From Alphaproteobacteria bacterium (GTDB taxonomy: Bacteria > Pseudomonadota > Alphaproteobacteria > Reyranellales > Reyranellaceae), in the NCBI GenBank assembly GCA_017308235.1, contig JAFKFL010000009.1, forward strand, positions 389,545 to 453,544: DNA of 64,000 nucleotides, written 5' to 3'. Position numbers and translations under genes: made by a program. This document shows positions 25,159-35,700 of the stretch, piece after piece. A model generated the notes under the pieces. That model was given only the letters and a program-made list of their open reading frames with translations. It did no database searches and was not told the DNA's origin. Each line of letters begins with the position of its first letter. Within the stretch, counting starts at the first letter, position 1.

Positions 25159-26517
25159 ATGAGGGGAACGATGAAGGGGTTGCTACCGACCACCACCGCT
25201 TTGCTCGCTGGTGGGCTTGCGGTTACGCCGGCCTTTGCAGCCGATCCGATCAAGATCAACGTTGGCGGATATTACATCTTCTACGCTCTGACCGGATCGA
25301 TCGAAGGAACGTACGCGCTGAACGGCAGCTCGACTCAATACAAGGGGATTCAGTTCATCCAGGAAGGTGAAATTCACTTCACCGGCGAGACGAAACTCGA
25401 CAACGGCACATCGATTGGCATCCAGGTTCAGCTCGAGGGTTGGGATCCGTCGGCCGCCGCCGGCAACCGGCAGATCGACGAAGCCTATCTGTTCGCCTTT
25501 GGCGATTGGGGCCGTGTCGAATTCGGCGCACGCGACCCGGCGGGCTATCGCATGTGGTACGGCGCGCCCTCGGCCCTGATCGAGTTCGGCTTCCTGCAGC
25601 ACAATACGAGCTTCCTGTGGGCCAATGCGTCGGCGGCCGCCAACAACAAGGCCGCGCTCCACGTCACGGGCGCCGATATCGGCATGCAGGTTCAGGATGC
25701 CAATCGCATCAACTACTTCACGCCTCGCGTCTACGGCCTGCAGCTCGGTGTCGGGTACGCACCAAAATGGAATCCCTCCGGTAACTTCCCCACTTCCGGC
25801 CCATCGGCCAACCTCAACGGAACCTGCGGCTTCAACGACGCCACCACGGCGAACGGCTGCCCGACCAACGACTATTCGTTTCAGGACATGGTCGACATCG
25901 GCATCAACTACGTGAACAAGTTCGGCGATGTCAGCGTCGCGGCCTACGGTGCATTCCTGTACTCGTCGTTCGTACCCGGCTTCTCGCCGTTTCCTGCGGC
26001 AGCGAATCTGGTCTCGGGCCAGAACCTGACAAGCTTGAAGCAGTGGGTCGTCGGCCTGCAGCTCAACTATGCCGGCTTCACCATCGGCGGCAACGTCGGC
26101 TACGACAACAACGGCCAGGGCGCGAACTACTATACCGGCGTCGACAACGACACCCGCTTCTACGCTGCCTCGATCATGTACTCGACCGGCCCGTGGCAGG
26201 TCTCGCTCGGCTGGGAAGGATCGTACAACAACAACGGCAACGGCTCGCTCTCCGTCGTATCGATCGCGCCGGGCACCAACGTCCAGACCTTGGGCGCGGC
26301 CGCGACCAAGGCGATCTACTTCGGCAACAACCCGGCGGCCGGTGCCGCGCGGTTCGGCGGCGAATCGGCGCAGAAATTCGAATTCGGCGCCAACTATCTG
26401 CTTGGTCCCGGTATTCACGTCACCGGCGGCGCCGTCGCGTACAACTACTCCGGCCCGTCCAATGCCGTCGTCGGTCAGTCGTGGGGCATCTTGCTGGGCA
26501 TGGACTTCCGCTTCTAG
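25159..26517 (+). CDS. outer-membrane porin (alphaproteobacterial general porin type)
   Basis: A 452-residue beta-barrel. A signal peptide ends at AFAA (about residue 28); the mature start DPIKINVGGYYIFYAL and repeated alternating strands with aromatic girdles follow, and the protein ends in LGMDFRF with the terminal Phe required for barrel insertion. Strand motifs such as LGWEGSYNNN and FEFGANYLLG recur toward the C-terminus. It would allow passive diffusion of small solutes. GTGGAGG precedes ATG 25159; a second ATG at 25171 is possible. An ECF-like promoter may drive it. Confidence 0.9.
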   Translation: MRGTMKGLLPTTTALLAGGLAVTPAFAADPIKINVGGYYIFYALTGSIEGTYALNGSSTQYKGIQFIQEGEIHFTGETKLDNGTSIGIQVQLEGWDPSAAAGNRQIDEAYLFAFGDWGRVEFGARDPAGYRMWYGAPSALIEFGFLQHNTSFLWANASAAANNKAALHVTGADIGMQVQDANRINYFTPRVYGLQLGVGYAPKWNPSGNFPTSGPSANLNGTCGFNDATTANGCPTNDYSFQDMVDIGINYVNKFGDVSVAAYGAFLYSSFVPGFSPFPAAANLVSGQNLTSLKQWVVGLQLNYAGFTIGGNVGYDNNGQGANYYTGVDNDTRFYAASIMYSTGPWQVSLGWEGSYNNNGNGSLSVVSIAPGTNVQTLGAAATKAIYFGNNPAAGAARFGGESAQKFEFGANYLLGPGIHVTGGAVAYNYSGPSNAVVGQSWGILLGMDFRF

Positions 26518-26544
26518 GCGGAGGTCCATGAGGAGAAGCGAACG

Positions 26545-28224
<1,680 letters not shown>

Positions 28225-28286
28225 GGCTGCTCCTCCATCCTCCTCCGACTTTAGCCAAACCAGCCGGCCCGGTGTAGGGTCGCAAT

Positions 28287-29147
28287 ATGGTTGTTTCCCG
28301 TCTTGCCCTGGCCGTGATCGGCGACGAAATCGGTCCGTCCCTGCCAGAGATGATCTCCTTTTGCACCGAGCATGGCGTCTCGCGCCTCGACATGCGCACG
28401 GTCGACGGCCGCAACCTCCTGGCCATGACGCTCGCGGAGGTCGCCGCCATTGCCGACACGCTGAAGTCTGCCGGCCTCGAAGTACCGACCTTTGTGTCGC
28501 CGCTCCTGAAATGGCCGGCCCCGAACAAGACGTCCTCCAACGGCCGGGTCGATTTCGCCTTCGATCCCGCTCAATGTCCGGGACAGGACGTGCTGGCCCA
28601 TGCCTTCGATATCGCCAACACACTCGGCGCCTCGCACATCAGGGCTTTCAGCCATCTGCGCTATCCCGGCTTCGCGCCGCGCGACCTCCATGACACGGTC
28701 GAGCGCCTGACGGCCATGGCCCGCGAACGCAATGTCACCATCGAGCTCGAGAACGAGCCGGTGTGCAACCTGGGCTCGACCGCCGAGCTGGCGCGCTTCT
28801 TCGAGACGCTGCCCGGCGGCGCTGGTCCCTTTCGGCCGCTGGTCGATATCGCCAATAGCTACTCGATGGGCATGCCACCCGAGGCAGCCGACATCGCCAG
28901 CCTCGCGCCCAAGGTCGACATGATCCATCTCAAGGACCGAAACCTTGCGACCAAGCGCACCGTCCCCCTGGGTGACGGCGACGTTCCCTGGGCAAACGAG
29001 CTGGAGCGCCTGTTACGCGATGTCGAAGCGCCGGAGGTCATCGCCAGCATCGAGACCCATTGTCCCCACGACGGCCGCAACGCGACGGCCCGGTCGGTGC
29101 AGGCCCTGCGTCGCCTCGCGGGCGAAATCGGCGTGGCGATGGTCTGA
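28287..29147 (+). CDS. sugar phosphate isomerase/epimerase-like TIM barrel protein
   Basis: A 286-residue xylose-isomerase-like (AP-endonuclease-2 superfamily) barrel. Acidic and histidine residues at strand ends suit a metal site: [30 protein letters not shown] and [15 protein letters not shown]. No signal peptide. It starts an apparent three-gene operon with an FMN-binding protein and a PhzF homologue (gaps of 22 and 4 bp). The substrate is unknown. Confidence 0.82.
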   Translation: MVVSRLALAVIGDEIGPSLPEMISFCTEHGVSRLDMRTVDGRNLLAMTLAEVAAIADTLKSAGLEVPTFVSPLLKWPAPNKTSSNGRVDFAFDPAQCPGQDVLAHAFDIANTLGASHIRAFSHLRYPGFAPRDLHDTVERLTAMARERNVTIELENEPVCNLGSTAELARFFETLPGGAGPFRPLVDIANSYSMGMPPEAADIASLAPKVDMIHLKDRNLATKRTVPLGDGDVPWANELERLLRDVEAPEVIASIETHCPHDGRNATARSVQALRRLAGEIGVAMV

Positions 29148-29169
29148 CATCGCGTAAAGAGTCCTCACT

Positions 29170-29808
29170 ATGAAAGACGCACCGAAGCATCGCATCCCCA
29201 AGGCGCTGGCCGACGAATTCGTGGCAAGCCAGAAGCAGGGCACGCTGGCTGCCTATGCCGAGGGCGGGTTTCCGCGATTGTCGCTCCTGCCGTTCGTGAA
29301 GGACGGCGATCTCATCGAGATGCACTGCGTGCAGCTGGACCCGACCTTCCAGGCGCTCTGCCTCAATCCGCGCGTCACCTTCATGGTGTCCGACTATCTC
29401 GGGACCTATCCCAGCGACTGGGTCGATCCCAATGATGGTGGCCGCGGCTCGACGGTGTTTCGCGCCGTGAGCTTCGATTGCATCGCCGAGCACCATACCG
29501 ATCCAGCCGTTGTCGCCGCCGGCCTCACGCGACTGCTGAGCGTCTATGAGCCCAACGCTCCGCACGGCACGATCACCGATGGGGACGTCTATGGGGCGCG
29601 CCTGCGCCAGCTCGCGCTCCTCCGGCTAAAAGTCGTCGCGACGCAAGCCAAGTTCAAGATCGGGCCGCCTGGCGTCGACGAGACAAGCCGGCGAACGAAC
29701 GTCGCGACCCAGTTCAGGAAGCGCGGCCAGCCGGGCGATATCGAAGCGGCGCGCTGGATCGACTACTACAACGAACTCCGCCGCACCGACGGAAGCTGGA
29801 CGGTATAG
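29170..29808 (+). CDS. FMN-binding split-barrel protein (PaiB-like)
   Basis: 212 residues resembling the FMN_bind_2/PaiB group of flavin-binding split barrels: FPRLSLLPFVKDGDLIEMHC near the start, LNPRVTFMVSDYLGTYPSDW in the middle, a segment VAAGLTRLLSVYEPNAPHG, and LLRLKVVATQAKFKIGPPG where PaiB relatives have KLSQN-type residues. Members either bind FMN as small oxidoreductases or have been described as regulators. It is the middle gene of a three-gene set. Function here not assigned. Confidence 0.7.
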   Translation: MKDAPKHRIPKALADEFVASQKQGTLAAYAEGGFPRLSLLPFVKDGDLIEMHCVQLDPTFQALCLNPRVTFMVSDYLGTYPSDWVDPNDGGRGSTVFRAVSFDCIAEHHTDPAVVAAGLTRLLSVYEPNAPHGTITDGDVYGARLRQLALLRLKVVATQAKFKIGPPGVDETSRRTNVATQFRKRGQPGDIEAARWIDYYNELRRTDGSWTV

Positions 29809-29812
29809 AACG

Positions 29813-30685
29813 ATGCGCCGCTTTTCCTTTGTCACCGTCGACGTTTTCACCGAGCACCGCTTCGGCGGCAATCCGCTTGCCGTTGTTCCCGACGCGCGAG
29901 GGCTCAGCGACCAGGAGATGCAGTCGCTGGCAGCCGAGTTCAATCTCAGCGAGACGACATTCGTGCTGCCAGCCGAAGACCCGAAGAACTCTGCACGGGT
30001 GCGCATCTTCAATCGTAGGGCCGAGATGCCGTTCGCCGGCCATCCCAATGTCGGCACCGGCTGGGTGCTGAACGAACTCGGCCGCGCGCCCGACGGCGTG
30101 CTGCGTTTCGAGGAACTGGCGGGCCTTGTCGAGGTTCGGATCGACGCCGGACGCGTGACCATCGCGGCGCCGCAGCCCCTGTCGCTGGGACCGGAAATGC
30201 CGGTCGACCTTTTGGCTGGCTGCGTCGGTCTCGAGGCGAAGGACATCGTCGTCGCGGCGCATCGGCCGATGCTGGCTTCGGTTGGCAACTCCTTTCTGGT
30301 CGCCGAGGTCGCGCCGTCGGCGCTGGCAAAGGCTGCGCCCGATATCACAAAGTTCCGCGCCGCCAACCAGATCTATACGGCGCTGGGCGCCAACCGGCTG
30401 CCGGTCTACCTCCATGCCCGCGACGGCGACGGTCTGCGGACCCGCATGTTCTCGCCGCTCTCCGGCACGCTTGAGGACGCAGCGACGGGAAGTGCCGCTA
30501 CTCCACTCGCGGCCCTGCTGCTTTCGCTCACGTCGGACGCGGAACGTCACTACGACATCGTCCAGGGTGTCGAGATGGGCCGGCCGAGCCACCTGTTCGC
30601 CAAGGCGTGGCGCGCCAGCGACGGCATTCGCGCCAGCGTCGGCGGCGCCTGCGTGCCGGTCCTGCGCGGCGAGATCACGCTGTAG
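29813..30685 (+). CDS. PhzF-family isomerase
   Basis: 290 residues of the PhzF/diaminopimelate-epimerase fold. The family start FVTVDVFTEHRFGGNPLAVV is followed by NLSETTFVLP with the catalytic Glu47, RAEMPFAGHPNVGTGWVL and, in the second half, FSPLSGTLEDAATGSAATPL. Only PhzF proper is a phenazine enzyme; most relatives isomerise unknown small acids. No phenazine genes are present. It follows the FMN-binding gene by 4 bp and ends the operon, convergent with rpe. Confidence 0.9.
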   Translation: MRRFSFVTVDVFTEHRFGGNPLAVVPDARGLSDQEMQSLAAEFNLSETTFVLPAEDPKNSARVRIFNRRAEMPFAGHPNVGTGWVLNELGRAPDGVLRFEELAGLVEVRIDAGRVTIAAPQPLSLGPEMPVDLLAGCVGLEAKDIVVAAHRPMLASVGNSFLVAEVAPSALAKAAPDITKFRAANQIYTALGANRLPVYLHARDGDGLRTRMFSPLSGTLEDAATGSAATPLAALLLSLTSDAERHYDIVQGVEMGRPSHLFAKAWRASDGIRASVGGACVPVLRGEITL

Positions 30686-30694
30686 TCGGCAGAC

Positions 30695-31357
30695 CTAACC
30701 CCGCAGCGCCTTGATGTTCGCGGCGTACTTGTTGGCACCGCCCTGGAACACCGCCGTGCCGGCGACGAGGACGTCAGCGCCGGCCTTGACGCAGCGCCTT
30801 GCCGTCTCTGAATTGACGCCGCCGTCGACCTCGAGAGCGATCGATTTGCCCAGCGCATCGATCGCCTTGCGCAGGCTTGCGATCTTCGCGAGCTGGCTGT
30901 CGATGAAGGCCTGACCGCCGAAGCCTGGATTGACGCTCATCACCAGGACAAGGTCGAGATCGCCCAGCACCGGCTCGACCATCGCCAGAGGCGTTGCAGG
31001 ATTGAGCACGAGGCCCGCCTTCTTGCCGAAGCTCTTGATCAGCTGGATCGTGCGATGGACGTGCGGACCCGCCTCGGGATGGAAGGAGATCACGTCAGCG
31101 CCTGCATCGACGTAAGCCGGGACCAGAGGATCGACCGGCGTGATCATGAGATGGATGTCGAACGGCAGCGTGCTGTGCTTGCGCAGCGCCTTCACCACCA
31201 TCGGCCCGACCGTGAGATTGGGCACGAAGTGGCCGTCCATCACATCGACATGGATCCAGTCGGCGCCGGCCCGGGTCACGGCTTCGACTTCAGGACCGAG
31301 GGCCGCGAAGTCGGCAGACAGGATCGAGGGCGCGATGCGGACGGGCTGCTGCGGCAT
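30695..31357 (-). CDS. rpe: ribulose-phosphate 3-epimerase
   Basis: Interconverts ribulose-5-phosphate and xylulose-5-phosphate in the pentose phosphate and Calvin pathways. [35 protein letters not shown] (His36, Asp38), [18 protein letters not shown] and LEVDGGVN carry the metal ligands and phosphate loop. 220 residues from ATG 31357. It starts 8 bp after the pheA stop and is probably co-transcribed with it. Confidence 0.96.
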   Translation of the reverse strand: MPQQPVRIAPSILSADFAALGPEVEAVTRAGADWIHVDVMDGHFVPNLTVGPMVVKALRKHSTLPFDIHLMITPVDPLVPAYVDAGADVISFHPEAGPHVHRTIQLIKSFGKKAGLVLNPATPLAMVEPVLGDLDLVLVMSVNPGFGGQAFIDSQLAKIASLRKAIDALGKSIALEVDGGVNSETARRCVKAGADVLVAGTAVFQGGANKYAANIKALRG

Positions 31358-31365
31358 GATCGACC

Positions 31366-32259
31366 TCAGGTCCCTGGACGTGTCGGCGCGTCCCAGCCCT
31401 TGCGCCGGAACGGATTGGTCGGGAAGGTGCCGAGCATCTTCAGCTCCTCGGAGAAGAAGCCCAGTTCCTCGAGGGCAAGCTTTAGCCCGCGTTGCTCGGG
31501 ATGGCCCTCGACCTCGGCGTAGAACTGCGCCTGTTCGAAATGCGCCCCGGAAAGATAGCTCTCCAGCTTCACGATATTGACGCCGTTGGTGGCAAAGCCG
31601 CCCAGCGCTTTGTAGAGCGCGGCCGGAACGCTTTTGACGCGAAACAGGAAGGCCGTCATGCACGGCACGGTCCGCCAGTCCGGCCGCGCCTCCTCGCGGC
31701 TGAAGACCAGCATGCGCGTCGTGTTGTGGTCGGCGTCCTCGATGTTGCGCGCCAGAACCTTGAGCCCATAGATGCGGGCCGCCAGCGACGAGGCGATGGC
31801 ACCGACCTGCTTGTCGCCGATCTCGGCGATCTCGCGCGCGGCTCCCGCCGTGTCGGCATGGACCATCGGCTGGATACGGTGCTTCTTCAGGAAGTTGCGG
31901 CATTGCGACAACGCCTGGACATGGCTCTTCGCGATCCTGACCGCCTTGAGCGGTACGCCGGGAAGCGCCACCAGGCAGTGCTCGACGCGTTGAAAATGCT
32001 CGGCGACGATCTTGAGCCGGGTATGCGGCAAGAGGCTGTGCAGATCGGCGACGCGACCGGCGATCGAATTCTCGACCGGGATCATCGCGAGCTCTGCCTT
32101 GCCGGACTGGACCATGGCCATGGCCGCTTCGAAGGTCGGACAGGGCAGCGTCGTCATGTAGGGAAAGGCCGCCCGGCAGGCCATGTCCGAATTGGCGCCG
32201 GCCTCGCCCTGGAATGCGATCGTGTTGCCGGCCCTGCCGCCCGCCCTCGCCTTGGCCAT
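31366..32259 (-). CDS. pheA: prephenate dehydratase (mono-functional, with ACT domain)
   Basis: Converts prephenate to phenylpyruvate in phenylalanine synthesis. The periplasmic-binding-like catalytic part has [38 protein letters not shown] and the NTTRMLVFS block with the catalytic Thr-Arg. The C-terminal ACT domain ([17 protein letters not shown]) is where phenylalanine feedback occurs. 297 residues; no chorismate mutase domain is fused, unlike the enterobacterial enzyme. Confidence 0.95.
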   Translation of the reverse strand: MAKARAGGRAGNTIAFQGEAGANSDMACRAAFPYMTTLPCPTFEAAMAMVQSGKAELAMIPVENSIAGRVADLHSLLPHTRLKIVAEHFQRVEHCLVALPGVPLKAVRIAKSHVQALSQCRNFLKKHRIQPMVHADTAGAAREIAEIGDKQVGAIASSLAARIYGLKVLARNIEDADHNTTRMLVFSREEARPDWRTVPCMTAFLFRVKSVPAALYKALGGFATNGVNIVKLESYLSGAHFEQAQFYAEVEGHPEQRGLKLALEELGFFSEELKMLGTFPTNPFRRKGWDAPTRPGT

Positions 32260-32494
32260 GTCTGATTTCTCCCCCGGTCTCTCGTTCGCCGGACCCGAAC
32301 CGATTGCCCGTGCACCGTCGTTTCGCCCGCCGGATCACGCCCCGTCATCCTCGCCGCCGACGCCGAAAAACCGTGCTAAATCCGGCACTTGCGACGTTCC
32401 GCCGCGCGAGGGTGCCGCGTCGATCGGATACTACTGGCGGCGCTCGGGGCGTGCTACAGCAACCTCCGAAGAATTTGCGCGGGCGAGATCGAGA

Positions 32495-33091
32495 ATGGCT
32501 AGTTTCAATACGGCAGCCGGTTGCTTCCTGGCTTCGGCGCTTTTTGCGATGGTGGTCGGCAAGGTGTCGAATGCCCTGGTGGATCCGCACCATCTGGAGA
32601 AGCCAGCCATCGCTGTCAGCGATGCCGAGCCGGAGCCCGCCGCCGGCGCCAAGCCCGCCGAAGTACCGCCGATCGCGCCGATGCTCGCCAAGGCCAACGC
32701 CGATCACGGCAAGCAGCTCTACACCAAGCTCTGCACCACCTGTCACACCGACGACAAGGGCGGCCCCAACAAGGTCGGGCCGAACCTGTGGGACATCGTC
32801 GGCCGCAAGAAAGGGAGCCACCCGGGCTTCAGCTATTCCTCGGGCGTGGAGGCCAAGGGCGGCGACTGGAGCTATGAGGACCTCAATCACTGGCTCCTCA
32901 AGCCCAGCGCGTTCATCAAGGGCACCAAGATGGCGTTCGTCGGCCTGCCGAAAGAACAGGAGCGCGCCGACGTCATCGCCTACCTGCGGACGATGAACGA
33001 CAGCCCGCCGCCGCTGCCCGACCCCAACGCCGCTCCCGCGCCCGAGAGCAAGCCGGAGAACAAGCCCGCGGCGCCGCCCGAGAAGAAGTAG
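32495..33091 (+). CDS. membrane-anchored class I cytochrome c (c552/CycM-like)
   Basis: 198 residues. An uncleaved N-terminal helix (FLASALFAMVVGKVSNAL) anchors the protein; a Pro/Ala/Glu linker leads to one heme domain with CTTCH (Cys80, Cys83, His84) and the axial Met146 in GTKMAFVGL. The tail is Pro/Ala/Lys-rich. In alphaproteobacteria such proteins carry electrons from the bc1 complex to aa3 oxidase. ATG 32495 gives the anchor at the very start; the SD is weak. It is divergent from pheA, with nothing recognisable in the 235-bp gap. hisN starts 14 bp later. Confidence 0.92.
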   Translation: MASFNTAAGCFLASALFAMVVGKVSNALVDPHHLEKPAIAVSDAEPEPAAGAKPAEVPPIAPMLAKANADHGKQLYTKLCTTCHTDDKGGPNKVGPNLWDIVGRKKGSHPGFSYSSGVEAKGGDWSYEDLNHWLLKPSAFIKGTKMAFVGLPKEQERADVIAYLRTMNDSPPPLPDPNAAPAPESKPENKPAAPPEKK

Positions 33092-33105
33092 ACAGGACGT
33101 CGCCG

Positions 33106-33885
33106 GTGGCCGGGTCGGTTCCCGCCGAGCTGGTCGCTCTGGCCCATCGCCTTGCCGACGCGGCGCGCCCGGTCGTGGCGCGCCATTTTCGTACACCCGT
33201 CGCGATCGACGACAAGAGCGACAAGACCCCTGTCACCATCGCCGATCGCGATGCCGAAGCGGCGATGCGATCGCTGCTCGCGCAGGCCGTGCCCGAGCAC
33301 GGCGTGTTCGGCGAGGAGCATGGCGTCGAACGCGCAGATGCCGAATATGTCTGGGTGCTCGATCCGATCGATGGCACCAAGGCCTTCATCACCGGCCTGC
33401 CGATCTTCGGCACGCTGATCGCGCTCCTGCATCGCGGCAAGCCAGTGCTAGGCGTGATCGACCAGCCGATCCTGGGCGAGCGCTGGCTGGGCGTCGCCGG
33501 GCAACCCTCGACCTTCAACGGCAAGCCGATCCGGGTGCGGGCCTGCCCGTCGCTCGATCGTGCTTATATGTATTCGACGGCGCCGATCATGTTCCCGGGC
33601 GAGACCGAACAGCGTCATGAGACGGTCGCCAGGCAGGTGAAGCTCTTCCGCTGGGGCGGTGACTGCTACGCCTACGGCCTGCTCGCGTCGGGCCATGTCG
33701 ATCTCGTGGTCGAGAATTCGATGAAGCTCTACGACTTCGCCGCCCTCGTGCCGGTGATCACGGGTGCGGGCGGGCTGATCACCGACTGGCGTGGCCGCGA
33801 GCTCGACATGACCTCCGACGGCTCGGTGCTCGCCGCCGGTGATGCCGCTGTTCATCGCGCAGCGTCGCACATCCTCGCAGCCTAA
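33106..33885 (+). CDS. hisN: histidinol-phosphatase, inositol-monophosphatase family
   Basis: 259 residues. Metal sites of the family: FGEEHGVE, WVLDPIDGTKAFITGLPIFG, and WGGDCYAYGLLASGHVDLVV near the C-terminus. The sequence around AFITGLPIFGTLIAL is the form found in alphaproteobacterial HisN rather than in SuhB or CysQ. The start is GTG 33106. hisB and hisH lie 5-6 kb downstream, consistent with a histidine role. Its last four bases overlap the converging GNAT gene. Confidence 0.85.
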   Translation: MAGSVPAELVALAHRLADAARPVVARHFRTPVAIDDKSDKTPVTIADRDAEAAMRSLLAQAVPEHGVFGEEHGVERADAEYVWVLDPIDGTKAFITGLPIFGTLIALLHRGKPVLGVIDQPILGERWLGVAGQPSTFNGKPIRVRACPSLDRAYMYSTAPIMFPGETEQRHETVARQVKLFRWGGDCYAYGLLASGHVDLVVENSMKLYDFAALVPVITGAGGLITDWRGRELDMTSDGSVLAAGDAAVHRAASHILAA

Positions 33886-34400
33886 GGCGGCAATCGAAGC
33901 CAGCCCGGACGATCGATGTCGAACCAGACCGAGTCGACGTCGCGATAGACGACATCCCTGCGGTAGACGAGGCCGAGCCGCTTCATCACCGCCTGCGATG
34001 CAAGATTGTCCGGTCGGGTGACGGCGAAGATCAGATCAAGCTCCCGTGTCCGGAAACCGAAGTCGAGCGAGGCGCGGGCCGCTTCGGTGGCGAACCCGTT
34101 GCCCCAGGCGTCGGGGTGCAATGACCACAGTACTTCGGTTTCGCCGAATTCCGGCACGTAGTTGAGGCCGGCATGACCGATCAACCCGCCGTCGCGAAAG
34201 ATCGCCCACGGACCGTAGCCGCGATCTCGCCACGATTGCCGATAGCGTTCGATCGCAGCTCGCGCGGAATCGACCGGAGCGGCGGGCGCGAGCGACAGCC
34301 ACTTGGCCACGTCCGGGTGATAGCGCATGGCGGCATAGGCCTCGGCGTCACCGGGCGCCAAGGGGCGAAGCGTCAGCCGCTCTGTCTTCAGCACGATCAT
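33882..34400 (-). CDS. GNAT acetyltransferase, RimJ/RimL type
   Basis: 172 residues with the full GNAT core: ERLTLRPLAPGDAEAYAAM, LIGHAGLNYVP, VLWSLHPDAWGNGFATEAAR (acetyl-CoA loop) and NLASQAVMKRLGLVYRRDVV. Relatives acetylate ribosomal protein N-termini, amino acids or small amines; the substrate is not predictable. Its ATG at 34400 lies two bases from the CpxR-like box. Confidence 0.88.
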   Translation of the reverse strand: MIVLKTERLTLRPLAPGDAEAYAAMRYHPDVAKWLSLAPAAPVDSARAAIERYRQSWRDRGYGPWAIFRDGGLIGHAGLNYVPEFGETEVLWSLHPDAWGNGFATEAARASLDFGFRTRELDLIFAVTRPDNLASQAVMKRLGLVYRRDVVYRDVDSVWFDIDRPGWLRLPP

Positions 34401-34401
34401 C

Positions 34402-34416
34402 TTTACAAAACTTTAC
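34402..34416 (-). promoter_or_regulatory. perfect CpxR-like binding site
   Basis: TTTAC (34402-34406) and TTTAC (34412-34416) are separated by five bases; on the minus strand this reads GTAAA-N5-GTAAA, the published CpxR consensus of enterobacteria. It lies between the GNAT gene and the CpxP-like gene that begins a two-component operon, 60 bp upstream of that gene's start. Confidence 0.6.
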
Positions 34417-34476
34417 ACAGGGGAGACGGGCGCGAAACCGGCCGGCTCCATATCGGGCGTGCGGGGAACCCACCCG

Positions 34477-34965
34477 ATGGAGATGATGATGTCAAACCTC
34501 AACCTGAAGACGATGATGGCGGCCCTCCTGGCGGGCAGCCTCGCGATGACGGCGGGCGGGCTCGCCTACGCCAAGCCGAACGGCCAGGATTTCGATCCGG
34601 CGAAGTTCCAGCAGCGGATCGAGAAGCGCGTCGACCGGGCGCTGAAAGGCACCGACGCGACCGACCAGCAGAAGAAGCAGATCGCCGACATCCTGTCGTC
34701 GAGCCTCAAGGACACCAAGCCGCTGCGCGACCAGCGCCTGGAGAACCGCAAGGCAATGCAGGACGCGCTGCAGGCGCCGACCCTCGATCCGGCGAAGATC
34801 GAATCGCTTCGCGCCGAGCAGATGAGGATCACCGATGAAAGCTCCAAGCGCTTCACCAAGGCGCTGACCGACGCCGGCAACGTGCTGACCCAGCAGCAGC
34901 GCCAGGCCTTCTTCAAGAACTGGAACAACCGAGACCACGAGCGGCATCACCGCGACCGTGGATGA
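34477..34965 (+). CDS. periplasmic LTxxQ-motif (Spy/CpxP-like) protein
   Basis: About 162 residues. A signal peptide ends near AYAKP, then a long, highly charged helical mature domain (QRIEKRVDRALKGTDATDQQ) and the diagnostic LTQQQRQAFF close to the C-terminus, followed by a His/Arg-rich tail (RDHERHHRDRG) that could bind metal. CpxP and Spy are periplasmic chaperones or sensors tied to envelope stress. Starts at 34477, 34483, 34486 and 34489 are all in frame; GGAG at 34479 favours 34489. The response regulator starts 32 bp after the stop. Confidence 0.8.
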   Translation: MEMMMSNLNLKTMMAALLAGSLAMTAGGLAYAKPNGQDFDPAKFQQRIEKRVDRALKGTDATDQQKKQIADILSSSLKDTKPLRDQRLENRKAMQDALQAPTLDPAKIESLRAEQMRITDESSKRFTKALTDAGNVLTQQQRQAFFKNWNNRDHERHHRDRG

Positions 34966-34997
34966 CATCAGGGGCGACGCGGCCTGATACTGGGCGT

Positions 34998-35693
34998 ATG
35001 GCCGAGCGCATCCTGATGATCGACGACGATGACCGCCTCGCCGGGATGGTGTCCGACTATCTCGGCGGGGCGGGCTTTCGTCTCACCCTCGCCGGCACCG
35101 CGCGCGACGGCGAGGGATGGCTGAAGCGCGAGAGCTTCGACGCGATCATCCTCGACCTGATGCTGCCTGACGCCGACGGCCTAGACCTCTGCCGCCGCCT
35201 GCGCGCCACGAGCGACGTGCCGATCCTGATGCTGACGGCACGCGGCGAGCCGATGGACCGGGTGGTCGGCCTCGAGATCGGCGCCGATGATTATCTCGCC
35301 AAGCCCTTCGAACCGCGCGAGCTGCAGGCCCGGCTGCGGGCGATCCTGCGCCGCAAGGGCAGCACCGCCGCCGCGTCCGACATCCTGCGCTTCGGCCGGC
35401 TCGAGATCGACCGCGGCGCGCGCGTGGCGCGGCTGGATGGCGAGGAGCGTTCTCTCACCTCCTATCAGTTCGCGCTTCTGATCGCGCTTGCCGAGCGCGC
35501 CGGCCGCGTGCTTTCGCGCGATGCCCTGATGGACCTGACCAAGGGCGAGAAGCTCGAAGCGTTCGATCGCTCCGTCGATGTCCACATCTCGCGCATCCGC
35601 GCCGCCATCGAGGACGACCCCAAGAAGCCGCGCCGCATCCTGACCTTGCGCGGCGCCGGCTACGTCTTCGCCCGCGACCAGGACCGCAGCTAG
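34998..35693 (+). CDS. OmpR/PhoB-family response regulator
   Basis: 231 residues. Receiver domain with acidic pocket IDDDD (9-12), phosphoacceptor Asp53 (IILDLMLPDADG) and Lys102 (YLAKPFEP). The C-terminal winged helix starts RFGRLEIDRGARVARL and includes SLTSYQFALLIALAERAGRV, VDVHISRIRAAIEDD and LRGAGYVFAR. It is partnered with the kinase 7 bp downstream. The box at 34402-34416 suggests it may bind GTAAA repeats like CpxR and activate its own operon. Confidence 0.95.
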   Translation: MAERILMIDDDDRLAGMVSDYLGGAGFRLTLAGTARDGEGWLKRESFDAIILDLMLPDADGLDLCRRLRATSDVPILMLTARGEPMDRVVGLEIGADDYLAKPFEPRELQARLRAILRRKGSTAAASDILRFGRLEIDRGARVARLDGEERSLTSYQFALLIALAERAGRVLSRDALMDLTKGEKLEAFDRSVDVHISRIRAAIEDDPKKPRRILTLRGAGYVFARDQDRS

Positions 35694-35700
35694 CCTTCCG

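Noticed and set aside
25183..26529. 448-codon open frame on the minus strand opposite the porin
   Set aside because: It mirrors the porin in a GC-rich gene, has no recognisable domain, and its composition is that of a reverse-strand shadow; the porin frame has a signal peptide and a terminal Phe.
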